Source of the DNA: Schleiferiaceae bacterium
GTDB lineage: Bacteria; Bacteroidota; Bacteroidia; Flavobacteriales; Schleiferiaceae
Direction: 5' to 3'
Assembly (NCBI GenBank): GCA_025210575.1
Contig: JAOARK010000261.1
Location: 1 to 8,169, forward strand
DNA length: 8,169 nucleotides
Positions 4,542-8,169 of the stretch are shown here, piece by piece (the stretch's first letter is position 1; each line of letters opens with the position of its first letter). The notes beneath the pieces were generated by a model. That model worked only from the letters and a program-made list of their open reading frames with translations, made no database searches and was not told the DNA's origin. A program made the translations under genes and the position numbers.

Positions 4542-6902
4542 TTATTTATTTAGAATAATGTATTCAAAGGAATATGCTGGTATAGACAATGTGCTATCTC
4601 CCCATTTTGCATTTCCAAATGTTGTATTCGGCTCACTTGGCCATTCCATAGATAACTCCTCGTCAGAATTATTCAGCACCACCCAAACAGTCTGTCCTAA
4701 ATATGTTCTTGCAATTACCATTAAGCCTTCCTCGGTTAGCTCAATAGAAGTAGTTCCATAGATCAATGCCATATTAGTCTCCCTTAATTTCACCAGCTGT
4801 GAAATGACATCTCTGGCTTTTTGCTCGTCTTCATCCAATCCATCAAACAACATTTGTCTTCTGTTGTCAGGATCATTCGCTCCAGGCATACCATACTCAT
4901 CTCCATAATAGATCACAGGAATACCCGGCACCGCCATATTAAACGCATGCATCAACTCCAATTTCTGGTACGATGAAGCATTCTTTGGTTTTCCAAATTC
5001 ACGTGTCCAACCAGCCAATTTTTGATCTTCAGCAAAATCCAATTCTCCATCTGCTAAAGTGATAAACCTACTTCTGTCTTGATTTCCTGAAATATTTCCC
5101 ATTAAATGGTGATAGCCGTAGGTATTCAACGAAGCCTCCAATGTGTTCTTCAGGTTTTCGAAATCATCACCCTTTGCGAAAGCGCCTACAGCAGCGTCAA
5201 AAAGATTAAAATCAAATTGTGCATCCAACATTCCGCTACCGATATAGCTGTTGATCAGATCAGGCGACCCATAAGTCTCTCCAATCTGATAAACACGTTT
5301 CTGTTGTGGCACCATCACGCGTTCTTTCAACTTCTTCATCAGAACTCGCCAATACAATTCATCTATATGTTTAGTAGCATCGTGACGGAAGCCATCAAAA
5401 TTATATTCAGTTACCCATACCAAAGCTGAATCTGTTAAAGGCTCTACCACCTCAGGTCTCCTTAGATCTAAAGTGGGCAAGAAAGTATCGAACCAAGTGG
5501 TCAACCTATGGTCATCCCATCTTTCGGTATTCATGCTACCATCTGGCAAATACAGATTTGTAGCCCAATCTTTGTTTTGCTGGTAGATCGGATGTTCTTC
5601 ATGCACATGATTAGCCACGTAATCCAAGATCACGTTCATATCTCTTTTGTGCGCTTCATCCAAAAGCTCTTTTACCTCTTCGGGCGATGCAAAACGGTAA
5701 TCTGGCTTGACATTAGAAACGGGCCAATACCCATGGTAACCTGAGAACTTAGAATAGGCTCCACCTTTATCCCACAGCCCCCAAGCGCCTTTTGGATTTT
5801 GGGTGATTGGTGACAACCAAATCGTATTGATGCCCAATTCTTCAAAATAACCGTCTTTCAATTTTTGCGTAACTCCGGCAACATCTCCACCAAAGTAATT
5901 GGCTTTTGGAGAAATATCTGGATCGTCTACTTTTTCATCGTTGCTAGGATTTCCATTTTGGAATCGGTCTACCATTAAAAAGTAAAAAACAGATTTCTCC
6001 CAATCGCTGCGGTTTAACTGAGCCGTTTCAGTTACAAATTTCCCATCTTGCAATGGAATCAAAAGATCATTGGAAAGAGATCTATTATTTGCCGCCCAAA
6101 CTCTTAAAAAGCTTCGGCCTGTACTTTCGGCAATAGGCAAATTGATCCATAATCCTTTAGCCGCTTTTGTAATGTCCTTACCAGATAACTTTCTGTTCTG
6201 CCAGTACACATGGAGTTCATCTTCGGTAACCCTGGTTTCAATTAAAACAGAACCCAGTTCAGTTGCAATAGGTTCAATTCTCAACGGGTTCAGTTCTTCT
6301 TCTCCTACTTGAACAACAGAATTAAACCCACCCATTCCATTGGAAACACTGTCAGAATTCAGTGGATCTAGAACCTCATTTCCATTGATAAAAAGTTTGT
6401 ATTTATACTGTCCTGGAAATAAAACAAATGAAGTTTTAAAGATGTCCCCTTCTTTTGAAAATGAATTGGCATTTCTATTCCAGGCATTGAAACTCCCCAT
6501 GATCTCCAAAGTCTCAACATCCTTTCCTTGGGCGTTAAAAGTGTACTCAAATTTCACTTGCGTGGAGCTCTTTAATGGAATATCAAACTGATCATCTTTA
6601 CTCCAAAATGAAGCATTCCCCATTCTGGCGTTCATTGTCCCAGTGATGGTCAATTTTTGAGTTTCGCTATTGCGAGAAACATTCAGTCCGCTAGGAACAG
6701 TAATCGAATCAATTTTTTCGGGATGCAGAAAATAATCACCAAGCTCAACGAAAGTAGTATCAATTCCCAATTGAATAGGCGAAGCTAAGCCTACCAACTC
6801 ATTAGGATCTGAAAACTTAAAGTTTGTACTTTGTTCTTTTGAGTTTGTTGTACAGGCCAATAAAAAAGCCGCACAACTGAGGGTGATCAATTTTCTCATC
6901 AT
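4542..6902 (-). CDS. Modular GH13 alpha-amylase-family lipoprotein with CBM48-like domain
   Basis: Predicted endo- or exo-acting alpha-glucan hydrolase outside the cytoplasm. Residues 1-17 form a lipoprotein signal (MMRK, hydrophobic core, LLA|C with Cys17). Residues ~18-125 are not recognised. Residues ~128-200 look like a CBM48/AMPK-type glycogen-binding fold (GSFNAWN 136-142; PGQYKYKLFINGNEVLDP 163-180). Residues ~207-290 look like a further beta-sandwich, possibly cyclomaltodextrinase-N-like. The catalytic barrel runs from ~301: region I DYVANH (427-432), region II GFRHDATKH with nucleophile Asp508, region III IGETYG with acid/base Glu542, region IV GNQD with Asp609. The usual His before that Asp is Gln608. 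The segment YYGDEYGMPGANDPDNRR is typical of this enzyme group, and a beta C-domain ends the protein. Two adjacent ATGs (6902 and 6899) are possible starts; no Shine-Dalgarno helps to choose. It lies 3 nt after the phosphorylase and 5 nt before the next amylase. GH13 subfamily and exact product are not determined. Confidence 0.93.
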   Translation of the reverse strand: MMRKLITLSCAAFLLACTTNSKEQSTNFKFSDPNELVGLASPIQLGIDTTFVELGDYFLHPEKIDSITVPSGLNVSRNSETQKLTITGTMNARMGNASFWSKDDQFDIPLKSSTQVKFEYTFNAQGKDVETLEIMGSFNAWNRNANSFSKEGDIFKTSFVLFPGQYKYKLFINGNEVLDPLNSDSVSNGMGGFNSVVQVGEEELNPLRIEPIATELGSVLIETRVTEDELHVYWQNRKLSGKDITKAAKGLWINLPIAESTGRSFLRVWAANNRSLSNDLLIPLQDGKFVTETAQLNRSDWEKSVFYFLMVDRFQNGNPSNDEKVDDPDISPKANYFGGDVAGVTQKLKDGYFEELGINTIWLSPITQNPKGAWGLWDKGGAYSKFSGYHGYWPVSNVKPDYRFASPEEVKELLDEAHKRDMNVILDYVANHVHEEHPIYQQNKDWATNLYLPDGSMNTERWDDHRLTTWFDTFLPTLDLRRPEVVEPLTDSALVWVTEYNFDGFRHDATKHIDELYWRVLMKKLKERVMVPQQKRVYQIGETYGSPDLINSYIGSGMLDAQFDFNLFDAAVGAFAKGDDFENLKNTLEASLNTYGYHHLMGNISGNQDRSRFITLADGELDFAEDQKLAGWTREFGKPKNASSYQKLELMHAFNMAVPGIPVIYYGDEYGMPGANDPDNRRQMLFDGLDEDEQKARDVISQLVKLRETNMALIYGTTSIELTEEGLMVIARTYLGQTVWVVLNNSDEELSMEWPSEPNTTFGNAKWGDSTLSIPAYSFEYIILNK

Positions 6903-6905
6903 GGT

Positions 6906-8169
6906 TTATGCTTTTAAAGGAATGGTAACTTTTGATCTTCCGTCAAGCTTTTGCTCCTGACCGAACACAAAGAATGAAGCCTTATGCGTAGAGAAATTCT
7001 CTACCTCCATGCTGTCCTTATTCAAACTCACTTGTAATAAGGCACCTCGCCAGATCACTTTGAACTTCAATTGTTCCCAGTTTTCTGGAAGCATTGGTTC
7101 AAAATGCAATTGCTCATTTTTGATATGCTTTCCACCGAAGCCATGCACTACGCTCATCCAGGTTCCAGCCATACTGGTAATATGCAAGCCTTCTGCTACT
7201 TCGTTGTTGTAATCGTCCAGATCTAATCTAGATGTTCTTAGATACAGTTCATAGGCCTTTTCCTGATAGCCTAAACGCGATGCTAAAATTACATGGATAC
7301 ATGGCGACAAACTTGATTCATGAACAGTCAATGGCTCATAAAAATCAAAGTTTCTCTTGATGGTCTCTCTATCGAATTCATCCTCAAAAGCAAAGATGCC
7401 TTGAAGAACATCTGCCTGTTTGATATAGGCAGAACGCAAGATTCTATCCCAACTCCATTTTTGGTTGATCGGTCTCTGACTGATGTCCAATTCAGAAACG
7501 GGCACCAATTCTTTATCTAAGAAGTTATCTTGCTGCAAGAAGACTTGTCGTTCTTCATCTACCGGGAAGTACATCTTGTCAATGATGTCTTTCCACTGAG
7601 CAATCTCCTCGTCTTTAAAATTTATTCTTGACTTCAACTGATTTAAAGCAGTAGCATGCTCCACATTTACTTTGTATGCGAAATCTAAAGCAGTTTGCAT
7701 ACACCAAACTGCCATTCGGTTGGTATACCAGTTGTTGTTTACATTGTTCTCATATTCATTAGGCCCAGTTACACCCAGCATTACATACTTTTCTTTTTGG
7801 GCACTCCAGTTTACACGCTGCGCCCAAAACCTCGCAATACCGATCAATAACTCCAGACCATAATCAGCTACATATTGCAGATCACCTGTATGACGCCAAT
7901 AATCATAAACAGCATAAGCAATGGCTCCATTTCTATGGATCTCCTCAAAAGTGATCTCCCACTCATTGTGGCATTCCTCCCCATTCATGGTTACCATCGG
8001 ATAAAGTGCAGCGCCATCAGTAAAGCCTAACTTCTCTGCATTTTCTATCGCCCTTGGCAAATGCTTATATCGGTAATAAAGAAGGTTCTTGGCAATTTCT
8101 GGATCAGCTGTAGATAAATAAAATGGCAAGCAATACGCTTCGGTATCCCAATAGGTAGAACCCCCATAT
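6906..8169 (-). CDS. GH65 maltose phosphorylase, C-terminal part (5' end beyond window)
   Basis: Inverting phosphorylase expected to convert maltose and phosphate to beta-D-glucose 1-phosphate and glucose in the cytoplasm. About 420 residues are visible; the family is usually about 750-790, so the N-terminal beta-sandwich and linker are missing. The frame stays open to the right edge. The apparent start at 8129 is an internal TTG (Leu), because in-frame codons upstream encode the GH65 sequence YGGSTYWDTEAYC. WDTE (8139-8150) is the sugar-binding motif at the start of the (alpha/alpha)6 barrel. ECHNEWEITFEEIHRNG follows. TGPNEYEN contains the expected general-acid Glu (codon 7755-7757), and HESSLS (7305-7322) is the expected phosphate-binding loop. 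The last ~80 residues match the small C-terminal beta domain. Maltose specificity rests on motif resemblance and the amylase/permease neighbours; trehalose or another alpha-glucoside phosphorylase remains possible. It is the upstream-most visible operon member and ends 3 nt before the next start. Confidence 0.93.
   Translation of the reverse strand, partial: YGGSTYWDTEAYCLPFYLSTADPEIAKNLLYYRYKHLPRAIENAEKLGFTDGAALYPMVTMNGEECHNEWEITFEEIHRNGAIAYAVYDYWRHTGDLQYVADYGLELLIGIARFWAQRVNWSAQKEKYVMLGVTGPNEYENNVNNNWYTNRMAVWCMQTALDFAYKVNVEHATALNQLKSRINFKDEEIAQWKDIIDKMYFPVDEERQVFLQQDNFLDKELVPVSELDISQRPINQKWSWDRILRSAYIKQADVLQGIFAFEDEFDRETIKRNFDFYEPLTVHESSLSPCIHVILASRLGYQEKAYELYLRTSRLDLDDYNNEVAEGLHITSMAGTWMSVVHGFGGKHIKNEQLHFEPMLPENWEQLKFKVIWRGALLQVSLNKDSMEVENFSTHKASFFVFGQEQKLDGRSKVTIPLKA

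Larger units (their letters stand above)
1349..8169 (-). other. Alpha-glucan utilisation operon (co-directional block, incomplete at right edge)
   Basis: Five co-directional genes lie with gaps of only 3, 5, 1 and 13 nt, which leaves no room for internal terminators or separate promoters of normal size. The order in transcription is GH65 phosphorylase, large GH13 lipoprotein, small GH13 lipoprotein, methylglyoxal synthase, MFS permease. The promoter and any dedicated regulator (SusR- or LacI-like) are not in the window. Whether the transcript continues into the Crp/Fnr-type gene 49 nt downstream cannot be decided; only a weak inverted repeat separates them. Confidence 0.85.

Noticed and set aside
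6368..6550. Minus-strand 60-codon frame inside the large amylase gene
   Set aside because: It is out of frame within a well-supported GH13 lipoprotein gene and has no motif of its own.

Overview
This window looks like part of an alpha-glucan (starch/maltodextrin) utilisation locus from a member of the Bacteroidota, probably a flavobacterium or close relative. The reasons are A+T-rich DNA, translation starts without Shine-Dalgarno sequences, two lipoprotein GH13 amylases beside a GH65 phosphorylase and an SLC45/sucrose-type MFS permease, and a short Crp/Fnr-type regulator of the kind common in that phylum. The taxonomic call is inference from gene content and style; no marker gene is present.

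All confident genes lie on the minus strand, so transcription runs from right to left. The main block (8169 to 1349) is a compact operon: the C-terminal part of a GH65 maltose phosphorylase (its start lies beyond the right edge), a 786-residue modular GH13 lipoprotein, a 471-residue GH13 lipoprotein, a methylglyoxal synthase (mgsA), and a 12-helix permease. Spacings are 3, 5, 1 and 13 nt. In the expected pathway the two lipoprotein amylases shorten alpha-glucans outside the cytoplasm, the permease imports maltose or small maltodextrins, and the phosphorylase splits maltose with phosphate into beta-glucose 1-phosphate and glucose. A beta-phosphoglucomutase and SusC/SusD-like proteins would be expected just beyond the right edge, but they are not seen here.

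The unexpected member is mgsA. It converts dihydroxyacetone phosphate to methylglyoxal and releases phosphate. Its position, one base after an amylase stop codon and inside a phosphorolytic sugar operon, suggests a link between phosphate use by the phosphorylase and phosphate release or overflow from glycolysis.

Left of the operon (1299 to 141) lie a Crp/Fnr-family regulator and a DinB-superfamily protein, separated by 58 nt. A perfect match to the FNR consensus TTGAT-N4-ATCAA sits at the regulator's stop codon (753-766), upstream of the DinB gene. Its position relative to a Bacteroidota-like -7 element fits class II activation. The regulator's recognition helix carries the ExxSR residues that read this half-site in E. 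coli FNR.

The leftmost 140 bases contain a short direct repeat, a weak hairpin and possibly the last few codons of a rightward gene. Nothing there is firm. No RNA genes, CRISPR arrays, insertion sequences or strong terminators were seen.
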